In this document: piece by piece, positions 7,243 through 14,847 of the stretch
Layout: the number at the start of each line of letters is the position of its first letter
How positions within the stretch are numbered: position 1 is the stretch's first letter
DNA from: Planctomycetota bacterium
Lineage (GTDB): Bacteria > Planctomycetota > Planctomycetia > Pirellulales > Lacipirellulaceae
Direction: 5' to 3'
DNA: 15,889 nucleotides
Assembly: GCA_022614705.1 (NCBI GenBank)
Contig: JAKEIB010000367.1
Location: 1 to 15,889, forward strand
Translations under genes and position numbers: made by a program
Notes under the pieces: generated by a model
What the model was told of the DNA's origin: nothing
The model's database searches: none
Seen by the model: only the letters and a program-made list of their open reading frames with translations

Positions 7243-8046
7243 ATGGAACTCGAACGCAAGCTTCAAATGATGGAAGAAGAGCTGCGACACGCGCGGCGGA
7301 TGGCCGCGCTGGGAGAACTGGCCAGCACCACGACGCACGAATTCAACAACATCCTCACCACGATCCTCAACTACGCGAAGCTCGGCTTGCGGCACAAGGA
7401 CGAAGCGTCTCGCGACAAGGCACTGAGCAAGATTCTGGCGGCCGCCACCCGGGCCGAAAAAATCACCAACGGAGTGCTGGGCATCGCCCGCAGCCGCGGT
7501 CAAGAGCGCACACCGACCGATCTCGCAAAGCTGATTGAGGGTTCGCTCGTACTGCTGGAGCGCGAGATGCAGAAGTATCGCGTGCAGATCGAACTGCAAG
7601 CCGAGCCCGTGCCGCCCGCGATGGTGTGCGCAAGCGAAATTCAGCAGGTGCTCTTGAACTTGCTCACGAACGCGCGGCAAGCCATGCCGCGCGGCGGACG
7701 GATCCTTATTCGCATCGCGCCCGATCCGGTCACAGGAACCATCGACCTCACGGTGCGCGACACGGGCAACGGCATCCCGCCGGAAATTCTGCCGCGGATA
7801 TTCGACCGTTACTTCAGCACCAAGCATGGCCCCGACGCCAGCGGCAAAGGCGGCACGGGCGTCGGCCTGGCCGCGTGCCGCGAAATCATCGAAGCCCATC
7901 AGGGCAAAATCCGCGTCGAAAGCACCGTGGGCGTCGGCACGGCGTTTACGCTTAAACTGCCGGCGGCAAAGGCGGAGGCATCCCGGCCGGTGTTGCCAAT
8001 TCAAGAGCTCGGCATACCGACGAGCGACGTTAGCACGATTCACTAG
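7243..8046 (+). CDS. soluble NtrB-like sensor histidine kinase
   Basis: A 267-residue cytosolic histidine kinase with no sensor domain of its own. A short coiled coil (1-20) leads into an H-box of the NtrB type (THEFNN, phospho-acceptor H32) and an N box (EIQQVLLNLLTNA). G1 is DTGNGIP, the F box IFDRYFSTK, and G2 GKGGTGVGLA. The last about 30 residues are an unassigned tail. The frame stays open upstream to a GTG at 7159, but those 28 codons translate an interspersed repeat, so I use the ATG at 7243, which fits the start of the helical leader. No response regulator is adjacent; signal and partner are unknown. It converges with the lipoprotein gene, 23 bases away. Confidence 0.88.
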   Translation: MELERKLQMMEEELRHARRMAALGELASTTTHEFNNILTTILNYAKLGLRHKDEASRDKALSKILAAATRAEKITNGVLGIARSRGQERTPTDLAKLIEGSLVLLEREMQKYRVQIELQAEPVPPAMVCASEIQQVLLNLLTNARQAMPRGGRILIRIAPDPVTGTIDLTVRDTGNGIPPEILPRIFDRYFSTKHGPDASGKGGTGVGLAACREIIEAHQGKIRVESTVGVGTAFTLKLPAAKAEASRPVLPIQELGIPTSDVSTIH

Positions 8047-8069
8047 TGTGGGAAACGTCCTTCGCCGGA

Positions 8070-8969
8070 TCATCGCGCTGCCACGCCGCCCAAGCGTGCC
8101 TGGATGTCGGCCAGCATCCGCTGTTCAAGAAGCGGATCCCGTCCCAACTGAATCCACCGGGGCGAGGAGCGTGCGCGGCTTACATCTTCGAGCCGTCGGC
8201 TGGGCAGCGAGTCGTCGCTACGAAACACGGCCGCGCCGGCCGTTGCCTTTTCCGGATTCGGCAAATCTTCCAGTTCCTTTTCGACGACGACTTCGACGAG
8301 ATAGCCGGCCGCGTCGGGAATCACGCGCAGAAGCGCCCGGCGGCGGATCGTTTGAAACGTGCTCTCCCAGCGGTTGAATGAGCCGACCGAGTCGTGTCGA
8401 TGCGGTTCGAGCCACGTCGCGCCGTCCTGGGGCGCGGTTTCAATGCGGCCCTCGGTCCCAACGTCCAACCTAGCCCGCTGCTCACGGGCAATCGTGAAAT
8501 AGTCGCTCACGACGTCGGCAATTTGGTCCCAGGCAAGATCCTCGTTGGTGACCGGTACCACGATCGGGTTGGGGCCAAGACTGGGCATCTCCGCCAGTGG
8601 GGGCACTGTAGCACCGGGAGGAACAATCGCATCGGGCGCAATCGTCGCACCCGGAGGAACGGTTGGCACACTAAATTGCGGCGGCGCTACGCCGCCCGGC
8701 ATGGTCCCGACCGGCTGCGGAACGACCACCGGGCCGGGCAAAAAACTCGGCTGCGGAAAAACGGGCGCGATTTGCGGGCCCGTTGGGACGAGCACCGTTC
8801 CCGGCGGCAGATACGGCTGCCCGCCGGGCACAAACATCGGCTGCGGGGCGGCCGTCATCGGATAGGGCACGGCCATCGGCGGCGCGGCCGGCGCGATCTG
8901 CTGACCGGACCAAGGCTGACACCCGGTCAGAAAAATCAGTTTCGTCAGAATAATTTGCCAGCCACGCAT
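8070..8969 (-). CDS. proline-rich lipoprotein with conserved planctomycete C-terminal domain
   Basis: 299 residues. The N-terminus is a lipoprotein signal ending in the lipobox LTGC (14-17), so C17 would be lipidated and the protein anchored in a membrane facing outward. Residues 18-140 are a Pro/Gly/Val-rich low-complexity linker with recurring PPGAT and PGGxxP phrases. Residues 142-299 form a compact domain with the segments YFTIAREQ, TEGRIET, WLEPHRHDS, FQTIRRRALLRVIP, GYLVEVVVEKELED and LGRDPLLEQRML. That pattern resembles conserved Pirellulales proteins of unknown role. The frame extends upstream to 9239, but those 90 codons run through a dispersed hairpin repeat (8987-9056); the ATG at 8969 puts the signal peptide at the N-terminus and is preferred. 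It converges with the soluble kinase. Confidence 0.82.
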   Translation of the reverse strand: MRGWQIILTKLIFLTGCQPWSGQQIAPAAPPMAVPYPMTAAPQPMFVPGGQPYLPPGTVLVPTGPQIAPVFPQPSFLPGPVVVPQPVGTMPGGVAPPQFSVPTVPPGATIAPDAIVPPGATVPPLAEMPSLGPNPIVVPVTNEDLAWDQIADVVSDYFTIAREQRARLDVGTEGRIETAPQDGATWLEPHRHDSVGSFNRWESTFQTIRRRALLRVIPDAAGYLVEVVVEKELEDLPNPEKATAGAAVFRSDDSLPSRRLEDVSRARSSPRWIQLGRDPLLEQRMLADIQARLGGVAAR

Positions 8970-8986
8970 CGAACTAATTGACACGA

Positions 8987-9056
8987 TGTCATCCTGAGCA
9001 AAGCGAAGGATCTTGCGCGCTGACAGGCTAGATTCTTCGCTTCGCTCAGAATGACA
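8987..9056. repeat. 27-bp dispersed hairpin repeat (TGTCATCCTGAGC type)
   Basis: Arms 8987-9013 and 9030-9056 pair over 27 positions with three transition mismatches and a 16-nt loop. Repeats of this type are scattered in many bacterial genomes and are often mistranslated as SEESR/FAQDD-like peptides. It sits 17 bases upstream of the lipoprotein ATG, so it would lie in the leader or promoter. Confidence 0.9.
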
Positions 9057-9109
9057 ACGACTTCGCAAAAAGTGTGAAAACATCTCGCCTAACGGCGGGC
9101 GGGGTGCCA

Positions 9110-9149
9110 TGTCCGTCTCGTTGCGGCGAAGCGCCGCATTGCACGGACA
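9110..9149. repeat. nested stem-loop
   Basis: The outer stem TGTCCGT/ACGGACA (9110-9116, 9143-9149) encloses an inner perfect 7-bp stem TGCGGCG-aag-CGCCGCA (9122-9138). There is no T tract. It is probably another dispersed repeat. Confidence 0.7.
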
Positions 9150-9404
9150 ACTCGCAAGGCTCGCGATTTGCTTTGGCACTCCGTCCAGGAAGAGGCAGAC
9201 GCGGCATGGATGCCGCGGCTGGCCTGCCGCGACACTCACCTGAAAAGGCCGCGAATCATCGTAAAACGCCTCATTCGCCGCAAGTGGGATTCAATGGCGG
9301 AAATGGGCCGAATGGGAATTCTGCGGCAAATCGTGCCCATTGAAACCTTTGTGGGCCAGCTGGCGTCTAAGGATTCGGACCCCACGGCGGATGGCGTAGA
9401 GAGT

Positions 9405-9484
9405 GTAGTCCTCTCGCTCCGCGAACGGAAATTGCGTCTCGCGGCTTCGGCCGTGAGCTCAGCCGAGCGGAGCGAGACGACTAC
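9405..9484. repeat. 18-bp inverted repeat in the vWA gene leader
   Basis: Arms 9405-9422 and 9467-9484 pair with one mismatch (GTAGTC-C/G-TCTCGCTCCGC) across 44 bases. It ends 28 bases before the vWA ATG, so it would be in the leader if transcription begins upstream. Confidence 0.85.
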
Positions 9485-9512
9485 AAAGCACTTTTTCAAT
9501 TAGGACCGACCC

Positions 9513-11816
9513 ATGACTTCTCGCATCATTTCCGCATGTGCACTGGCGTTGTTGAGCATTAACACGGTCGCCTTGGCGCAAGGAGTGCTCGTTGACGTGC
9601 GAGTCGATCATGCGATCCGATTGCCGCGCCCCATCCCTTGGCCGATTCCGCGCCCGACACCAGAGCCGCCGACCGCGAACTACAAGATTGAGGCTATCGA
9701 AGTAAACGCCAAACTGACCGATCAAGTCGCACGCGTGCAGGTATCACAGGTCTTCGAGAATACGGGCAGCGTGCAGTTGGAAGCGTGCTTCATGTTTCCG
9801 CTGCCGTACGACGGGGCGATTGACCAGTTGACGCTCCTCGTCGACGGCAAGGAATACGAGGCCAAGCTTCTTTCAAGGGAGGAGGCGCGGCGGCGCTATG
9901 AGGAGATCGTCCGCAAGAACCGCGATCCGGCGCTGTTGGAGTGGGTCGGAACCGGGATGTTTCAAACCAGCGTGTTTCCCATTCCGCCCGGCGCGAAGCG
10001 CGCGGTGACGCTGCGGTACTCGCAGCTTTGCCGCAAGAATTATGGCCTGACCGATTTCATCTTCCCGCTGACCACGGCGAAGTACACGTGCGAGCCGTTG
10101 GAAAAGTTGATCGTTCGTGTCGCGATCGAAAGCGGCTCGCCGATCAAGAACGTTTACTCGGCCACGCACAAGGTGGAGATCGACCGCCCCGACAAAACGC
10201 ACGCCGTCGTAAAGTACGAGGCGAAAGACTTGGTGCCGGGCGAAGACTTTCGGCTGTTCTACGACAGCGGCGAGGGTGAAGTCGGCGCGAGCGCGGTCAG
10301 CTACCGGCCGAAGGCCGACGAGGACGGCTACTTCCTGCTGCTCGCCAGCCCCGAAGTAAAAGCCGACGACGATGAGAAGGTGGCGAAGACAGTAGTGTTC
10401 GTCGTCGACCGCTCCGGCAGCATGAGCGGCCAAAAGATGGAGCAGGCCAAGGGGGCCGCAAAATTCGTGCTCAACAACCTCCGTGAAGGCGATCTGTTCA
10501 ACATCGTCGCCTACGACAGCGAGATCGAAACGTTCCGGCCCGAGCTGGAGAAGTTTAACGACAAAACTCGCGAAGCGGCGCTGACCTTCGTCGATGCGCT
10601 CTACGCCGGCGGCAGCACAAATATCGATGGCGCTCTCAAACGAGCCCTCGGCATGGTCTCAAGTGGCGACCGTCCCACCTACATGTTGTTTCTGACAGAT
10701 GGCCTCCCAACCACCGGCGAAACGGGTGAATCCGCGATCGTGAAGAACAGCCAGGAAGCGAACGACGTGCGGGCTCGCATCTTCGCCTTCGGCGTCGGCT
10801 ACGACGTCAACAGCCGATTGCTCGATAGGCTGGCCCGCGAGAACTTCGGGCTGAGCCAATACGTGCGGCCGAACGAAGACATCGAGGCATCCGTAAGCGC
10901 GCTCTACAAAAAAATCGGCGCACCCGTGATGACTGACGTCAAAGTGACTGTTGAAGTATTGGATTTGAACGGTCTCTCCCCGCCCGTCAATCGCGTCTAT
11001 CCGAAGGCCGAATTCGATCTATTCGCCGGCGACCAGGTCGTGCTCGTTGGCCGCTACCGAAAAAGCGGCGATGCCAAGGTAAAGCTGAGCGGCACAATCG
11101 GCGACGACGAGAAATCGTTTGACTTTCCGGCCATGCTCGTCGAAAAGAGCGACGACGACACCAACGCATTCGTCGCCAAGCTGTGGGCCACGCGGCGCGT
11201 TGGGGAGATCATCGACGAGCTAGATCTTAAGGGCCGCAATGAGGAACTGGTCAACGAGCTGGTCGCGCTCGCGACCGAACACGGGATTCTCACGCCGTAC
11301 ACGTCGTTCCTGGCCGACGAAAACAGCAACGTCCGCGACGTGGCCGGAAATCTCGAAAGGACGCTCACCGAAGTCGAGGCGCTCGACGAAACTTCGGGCC
11401 GGTACGCGTTTTCGCAACGCGGCGAAAAGCTCAAACTGCAATCGCTAAGCCAGGCCCCAGCCGCGGCGACGAATGGAGCTAGCGAATTTCGAGGGGCTGC
11501 GGAAGAAGGCGAAGCACTACGACGCGCCGGCGGCGGTTTCTTCGGCGGCAATGTGCAGTTCTACGACGCGGCCGGCGACAAAGATGTCGCGGCATTCAAC
11601 TGCCGCCAGATCGGACGCAAGACGTTCTTCGAACGCGGCGGCCGGCTGGTCGATTCCACCGTCACTGAAGAGCAGGAGAAATCGTGCCGCAAAATCGATC
11701 GCTACAGCCGTGAGTATTTCGATCTCATCGAGCGCCACGGCAAGCACGTCGCTCAATATCTCGCGCTGGATGAACCGGTTGTGATCAACCTGGGCGGCGA
11801 AACTTACGAATGGTAA
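9513..11816 (+). CDS. secreted VIT and von Willebrand factor A domain protein
   Basis: 767 residues. A Sec signal peptide occupies about 1-23 (hydrophobic ACALALLSINTVALA, cleavage near AQG), then a Pro-rich spacer (37-54). The VIT domain (about 56-170) carries the hallmark EWVGTGMFQTSVFPIPPG segment (143-160), as in inter-alpha-trypsin-inhibitor heavy chains. The vWA domain (about 291-470) has an intact metal-ion adhesion site, DRSGS (D299, S301, S303), T369 and D396, so it should bind divalent metal and ligand. The rest (about 480-767) is an unassigned C-terminal region with a Gly-rich patch near 672-680 and no membrane anchor or sortase signal. It is probably periplasmic or secreted. Function is inferred as adhesion or protein-protein contact; the partner is unknown. 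The ATG at 9513 gives a proper signal peptide; the upstream repeat lies in the leader. Confidence 0.92.
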   Translation: MTSRIISACALALLSINTVALAQGVLVDVRVDHAIRLPRPIPWPIPRPTPEPPTANYKIEAIEVNAKLTDQVARVQVSQVFENTGSVQLEACFMFPLPYDGAIDQLTLLVDGKEYEAKLLSREEARRRYEEIVRKNRDPALLEWVGTGMFQTSVFPIPPGAKRAVTLRYSQLCRKNYGLTDFIFPLTTAKYTCEPLEKLIVRVAIESGSPIKNVYSATHKVEIDRPDKTHAVVKYEAKDLVPGEDFRLFYDSGEGEVGASAVSYRPKADEDGYFLLLASPEVKADDDEKVAKTVVFVVDRSGSMSGQKMEQAKGAAKFVLNNLREGDLFNIVAYDSEIETFRPELEKFNDKTREAALTFVDALYAGGSTNIDGALKRALGMVSSGDRPTYMLFLTDGLPTTGETGESAIVKNSQEANDVRARIFAFGVGYDVNSRLLDRLARENFGLSQYVRPNEDIEASVSALYKKIGAPVMTDVKVTVEVLDLNGLSPPVNRVYPKAEFDLFAGDQVVLVGRYRKSGDAKVKLSGTIGDDEKSFDFPAMLVEKSDDDTNAFVAKLWATRRVGEIIDELDLKGRNEELVNELVALATEHGILTPYTSFLADENSNVRDVAGNLERTLTEVEALDETSGRYAFSQRGEKLKLQSLSQAPAAATNGASEFRGAAEEGEALRRAGGGFFGGNVQFYDAAGDKDVAAFNCRQIGRKTFFERGGRLVDSTVTEEQEKSCRKIDRYSREYFDLIERHGKHVAQYLALDEPVVINLGGETYEW

Positions 11817-11840
11817 TGGTGAGCAAAGGGTAAGCGCCCG

Positions 11841-11895
11841 TTAGCGTCGGCGGCAACGCCGAATCTACTTGGTCCGGCGTTGCCGCCGGCGCTAA
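11841..11895. repeat. 21-bp hairpin between vWA gene and nnrE
   Basis: Arms 11841-11861 and 11875-11895 pair over 21 bp with one G-T-type mismatch and a 13-nt loop. It starts 24 bases after the vWA stop. It could end vWA transcription, but no T tract follows; it looks more like a dispersed GC-rich repeat. The TTAGCG/CGCTAA ends and CGGCG core recall the small stem inside the terminal repeats. Confidence 0.85.
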
Positions 11896-11914
11896 ACCGC
11901 AGTACGCTCGCCGT

Positions 11915-12631
11915 ATGTCCCCGATTGCCCTCACCCGCGCCCAATGCCGTGAACTCGATCGCCGTGCGATCGATGACTTCGGCATCTCCGGCCTCGTATT
12001 GATGGAAAACGCCGGCCGCGGCTGCGTCGATGTGCTGGAGCGGCTCGGCATCGATGGCCCGGTCGTCATCCTGTGCGGCAAAGGCAACAACGCCGGCGAT
12101 GGCTTCGTCATCGCCCGACACCTCGAAATCCGCGGCCACGAGTGCCGCGTGCTGCTTCTCAGTCCCCCCGAAGAACTTCGCGGCGACGCCGCCACCAATT
12201 TCGCGATCCTCAAAAAAACAAGCGTGCCCATCATCGACGTCGCCACCCAGCGAGCCGGGGCGTCCGCTCGGCTGAGCTTGTCGAACGCCCCGCCCCCGCG
12301 TCAAATGCAGGACGCCAGATGGCTCCTCGACGCCCTCCTCGGCACCGGCGCCCAAGGCGACCCGCGCCCGCCATTCGACACCGCGATCGACTGGATCAAT
12401 GCGCGGCAGACAAATACGCTAGCCTTAGCCGTCGACGTTCCCAGCGGCCTCGACTGCGACACGGGACAACCCGCCGCGCCCACCGTCCGCGCCGATCACA
12501 CGTGTACTTTCGCCGCCATGAAGACTGGTTTCACACAGCCAGCAGCAAAACCGTACACCGGCACGATCCACGTCTGCGACATCGGCGTGCCACCGCGGCT
12601 AATTGAGGAAGTGGCGAAGCGCACTTTATAA
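11915..12631 (+). CDS. nnrE: NAD(P)H-hydrate epimerase
   Basis: NnrE (YjeF_N fold) interconverts the R and S forms of damaged hydrated NAD(P)H so that the dehydratase can repair it. Motifs: LMENAGRG (29-36), the nucleotide-binding loop CGKGNNAGDGFV (54-65), DALLGTG (139-145), VDVPSGLDCDTG (173-184) and FAAMKTGF (199-206). At 238 residues it is a stand-alone epimerase: the C-terminal ADP-dependent dehydratase domain found in many bacterial fusions is absent and is not elsewhere in the window. Odd: about residues 112-128 (QRAGASARLSLSNAPPP) are translated from a dispersed repeat inserted in a surface loop before DALLGTG. The ATG is 19 bases after the hairpin. The HTH gene follows 27 bases downstream and may be cotranscribed. 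Confidence 0.95.
   Translation: MSPIALTRAQCRELDRRAIDDFGISGLVLMENAGRGCVDVLERLGIDGPVVILCGKGNNAGDGFVIARHLEIRGHECRVLLLSPPEELRGDAATNFAILKKTSVPIIDVATQRAGASARLSLSNAPPPRQMQDARWLLDALLGTGAQGDPRPPFDTAIDWINARQTNTLALAVDVPSGLDCDTGQPAAPTVRADHTCTFAAMKTGFTQPAAKPYTGTIHVCDIGVPPRLIEEVAKRTL
12246..12298. repeat. dispersed GC-rich repeat inserted in nnrE
   Basis: The first 20 bases match nadD 5306-5325 exactly. Then come 22-23 bases with a CTGAGCTTGTCGAACG core, a phrase typical of REP-like repeats in many genomes, then GCCCCGCCCCC. Seventeen codons' worth (51 nt) of repeat keep the frame open. Confidence 0.82.
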
Positions 12632-12658
12632 TGTGGCTCAACCAGATGGTTGCCTGAA

Positions 12659-13036
12659 ATGCAATTGACACCTGAGCAAAAAGAGCAGTTACGTCAAGCT
12701 AAAGAGCGCGGCGAGCGGCGGGTGTACATGCAGTTGACGCCGGTGCAGAAGAAAGAGTACCGGGAAGCGGTAGCGCAGGAAATGGCTGGCAAGGAGGCAA
12801 ACATCGCTCGCTGCCATAAGATCAAGGCCGCCGCCGAGCAACCTGGCTTCTTTGGCGACGTCCGACGGGCTATTCTGCTCTCGCGGCCGTCGATTGGCGA
12901 TTTAGCGACTACAATCGGCGTCGAGCCTCGGCTTCTCTCGGATTTTCAAGCCGGCGAAGCAGATTTACCCGCAGCGGCATTGGACCGACTGCTCGAAACA
13001 CTCGGCCTGAGGCTTATGCACGAGATTCCGCGGTAA
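12659..13036 (+). CDS. small protein with N-terminal internal duplication and C-terminal XRE-like helix-turn-helix
   Basis: 125 residues from the ATG at 12659; a TTG three codons upstream (12650) is the alternative. Residues 68-119 have the layout of a Cro/C1-type HTH (RRAILLSRPSIGDLATTIGVEPRL then LPAAALDRLLETLGLRL), so it probably binds DNA. The N-terminus contains the same 14-residue phrase twice, MQLTPxQKxxxRxA, at 1-14 and 24-37. It is charged and helical, with no export signal. It is neither a complete antitoxin nor a phage repressor I can name. Linked to nnrE by a 27-base gap; it converges with the DUF3500 gene, 5 bases away. Confidence 0.7.
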   Translation: MQLTPEQKEQLRQAKERGERRVYMQLTPVQKKEYREAVAQEMAGKEANIARCHKIKAAAEQPGFFGDVRRAILLSRPSIGDLATTIGVEPRLLSDFQAGEADLPAAALDRLLETLGLRLMHEIPR

Positions 13037-13041
13037 AGCTG

Positions 13042-14163
13042 CTACGCATTCAACTTCACGCTCGGATTATCCGCCACGTTGACCCACACGTGCACGTGCG
13101 GGGCGCCGCGGTAGTGCCACACGAAGCTTGGGCCTTCTAGCCGCCAGATGTCCCAGATGCCGTCCTTGCCAATGTCGTTTTGGGAGTAGTAGGCGAGACG
13201 GCAGGCGTCGAGACCGCCTTGGGCTTTGAGGCATTGGGTTACTTCATCGCGGTCGCTTTGTCGATACGGTTCGACAAGCAGCACCATGACTTTTTGCAGA
13301 TGCTCTTTCTGATCGCTCGATAGCTCAGTGACCGGCAGGCCTTGGAAATCGCCGTCCTTGCCACGGAAGCCGACGCGCTCTTCCGGCGGCAAGCCCTTGC
13401 GCAGCAGTGCTTGCGCCTGCTGCTTGCTGTCGAGCATTTCGTAGAGCTTGTTCGCGGCCTGCGCCTGCGGCCAGAAGACGTTGCCCGGGTGATCCGGCGC
13501 TTCGTTGAAGTCCTGAGCGGCGTGGCCGTAGAAGATCGGGCCGCCGAACGCCACGTGGTCGGCCGAGTTGCCGTCGCAGCGGATTGTCATGTGCCGGCCC
13601 GTCATGACGAACTCAAACTTCTCGCCGCCCGGCTCGCCGAAAATGGCGATGCTGTTCTGCGCGCCGTAGCCGCCCGCATCGTCGTCGAGCTGCTTGTCGA
13701 TCCGCGCGTGCCACTCCGGGCTGACAATGCCTTCGAACACTTTGCGAATGATCGCCTGCTGATCTTTGGTATAGAACGCGTCGTCGTTGACGTAGTAGTC
13801 GGTGATGTCCCAGTTGTTGGCGACGCGCGTGCGCAACAGTCCGCGCTCTTTCTCCGTGTAATCCCACGCGAAACAAATCGCCTCGCGCTGCTTAGGTGAA
13901 AGCGTGTCGTACAGCACTTTCACGAGCGATTCGGGCGACGACGTAGTGGCGGCCGGCTCGGCTGCCGCCTTTGCCTGCGCCCAAACGCGCCCCGCCGGCA
14001 ACATGCTGCCGATCGCACTCGCCCCAAGAATCACCCCTGCACCGACAGTCAAGAACTCACGCCGCGGAATGCGACGGGCATTCTCCGATTCTTGGCAACA
14101 TTCGCAGACAGGCCGTAGCGAGTGAAATACTGTAGCACGTCGGTCGTTATCCCGCGTTTCCAT
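13042..14163 (-). CDS. Tat-exported DUF3500 family protein
   Basis: 373 residues. A twin-arginine signal (PRREFLTVGAGVILG, R34 R35) leads into a hydrophobic segment ending in an Ala-rich region near 60-66, so the protein should be exported folded. The mature part matches the DUF3500 pattern: SLVKVLYDTLSPKQRE, then WxxxxY, FVMTGRHMT (185-193), FYGHAA (211-216), DHPGNVFW (224-231), and a C-terminal SFVWHYRGAPHVHVWV (346-361). Histidines H191, H214, H225, H350, H356 and H358 are candidate metal ligands. Function is unknown. The N-region before the signal is unusually long (33 residues) and contains CECC at 20-23; a later start cannot be excluded but no better ATG is near. It is divergent from the toxin-antitoxin pair. 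Confidence 0.85.
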   Translation of the reverse strand: METRDNDRRATVFHSLRPVCECCQESENARRIPRREFLTVGAGVILGASAIGSMLPAGRVWAQAKAAAEPAATTSSPESLVKVLYDTLSPKQREAICFAWDYTEKERGLLRTRVANNWDITDYYVNDDAFYTKDQQAIIRKVFEGIVSPEWHARIDKQLDDDAGGYGAQNSIAIFGEPGGEKFEFVMTGRHMTIRCDGNSADHVAFGGPIFYGHAAQDFNEAPDHPGNVFWPQAQAANKLYEMLDSKQQAQALLRKGLPPEERVGFRGKDGDFQGLPVTELSSDQKEHLQKVMVLLVEPYRQSDRDEVTQCLKAQGGLDACRLAYYSQNDIGKDGIWDIWRLEGPSFVWHYRGAPHVHVWVNVADNPSVKLNA

Positions 14164-14255
14164 GACAGCTCCTTACCCGAAACTGGGTTTGATTCATCGT
14201 CGGCGCACGCTCCATTAGAGCACAACCGTCGCCGGAAGGCAAAGTTCCGCCTGCA

Positions 14256-14284
14256 TTGGTTGATTTGCGGCATGAGAGTAAAAT
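14256..14284 (+). promoter_or_regulatory. possible sigma-70-like promoter of the toxin-antitoxin pair
   Basis: TTGGTT at 14256-14261 and TAAAAT at 14279-14284 are 17 bases apart. The -35 is poor and the -10 good (5 of 6). The ATG at 14292 follows the -10 by 7 bases, so the message would be almost leaderless. Inferred only. Confidence 0.3.
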
Positions 14285-14291
14285 CGTCCGA

Positions 14292-14576
14292 ATGGAAATT
14301 GACTTCTTCCTGTGGCCGGATGATAGAATCGAGCATATCGCCTGCCACGGCGTGACGCCGGAAGAAGTGGAAGAGGCCTGCCGCGGACGAGCACTTGTTC
14401 GGCGCGCGAAGTCTCGCGGTGAGAATCCGGTTTACTATGTGATGGGGCAAACTGACGTCGGTCGATATCTATTTTGCGTCGTCATTCGGTTTCCGAACGG
14501 AGTGGGTTATCCAGTGACCGCGCGGCCGATGACGGATAAAGAAAAACGCCGATACCGGCAGTGGAAACGACAATGA
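14292..14576 (+). CDS. BrnT-family toxin-like protein (DUF497)
   Basis: 94 residues from the ATG at 14292. The pattern HGVTPEEVEEA (19-29), then GRYLFCVVIRF (57-67), a TAR triplet (76-78) and a terminal MTDKEKRRY (80-88) is that of BrnT ribonuclease toxins, which cleave RNA and are held inactive by a partner. The frame remains open upstream to 14256 by 12 codons, but those residues are not BrnT-like. The stop TGA overlaps the next gene's ATG as ATGA, the toxin-first order expected for this class. BrnT N-terminal FxWDxxK-like residues are only partly kept (FFLWPDD), so this may be a divergent variant. Confidence 0.8.
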   Translation: MEIDFFLWPDDRIEHIACHGVTPEEVEEACRGRALVRRAKSRGENPVYYVMGQTDVGRYLFCVVIRFPNGVGYPVTARPMTDKEKRRYRQWKRQ

Positions 14577-14824
14577 GCAAAGAACGTCTGCCTAAGACTG
14601 ATTCAATCGAAGAGTTGGCTCAATTCTGGGATACGCACGATCTCACCGACTTCGAGGATGAACTAGAAGAGGTGCCCGGACCAGTCTTTTCACATGATAT
14701 GACTGTCACTTTGCGTCTGCCGGCGAATGACGCCGCTGCGGTGCGAAAAATGGCACATTCAAAAGGATTGGCCGAGGCTGAACTTATCCGGTCGTGGGTA
14801 CTTGAAAAACTGCACGCTTCGTAG
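14573..14824 (+). CDS. CopG-family antitoxin partner
   Basis: 83 residues. The N-terminus SKERLPKTDSIEELAQFWD with THDLTDFEDELEE (21-33) is typical of the CopG-type antitoxins that accompany BrnT-like toxins. Residues about 43-80 (MTVTLRLPANDAAAVRKMA... then EAELIRSWVLEKL) form a ribbon-helix-helix that should bind the operator and neutralise the toxin. The ATG at 14573 overlaps the toxin's stop by 4 bases, implying coupled translation. A GTG at 14561 is an alternative start in the same frame. Converges with fpg, 23 bases apart. Confidence 0.85.
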   Translation: MSKERLPKTDSIEELAQFWDTHDLTDFEDELEEVPGPVFSHDMTVTLRLPANDAAAVRKMAHSKGLAEAELIRSWVLEKLHAS

Positions 14825-14847
14825 TTTCGAAGCTGGTGTCGACGAGT

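Larger units (their letters stand above)
8970..9512. other. 543-base intergenic region, repeat-filled
   Basis: Divergent spacer between the lipoprotein and vWA genes. It contains three separate hairpins (8987-9056, 9110-9149, 9405-9484). A plus frame (9168-9503) and a minus frame (9236-9499) are open, but they overlap each other, cross a hairpin and match nothing I recognise, so I call neither. About 250 bases (9150-9400) have no assigned role. Confidence 0.6.

Noticed and set aside
8970..9239. 90-codon N-terminal extension of the lipoprotein
   Set aside because: It crosses the 27-bp dispersed hairpin and would bury the lipobox signal inside the protein.
9168..9503. Open frame of 111 codons in the lipoprotein-vWA spacer
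   Set aside because: It overlaps an opposite open frame (9236-9499), runs through the 18-bp inverted repeat and matches no family I recognise; more likely chance in GC-rich repeats.
11841..11895. Riboswitch or attenuator ahead of nnrE
   Set aside because: A plain long hairpin without alternative pairing or T tract, closer to a dispersed repeat.
12246..12298. RAYT/REP transposition system
   Set aside because: The CTGAGCTTGTCGAACG core looks REP-like, but no RAYT transposase is in the window and only one such core is present.
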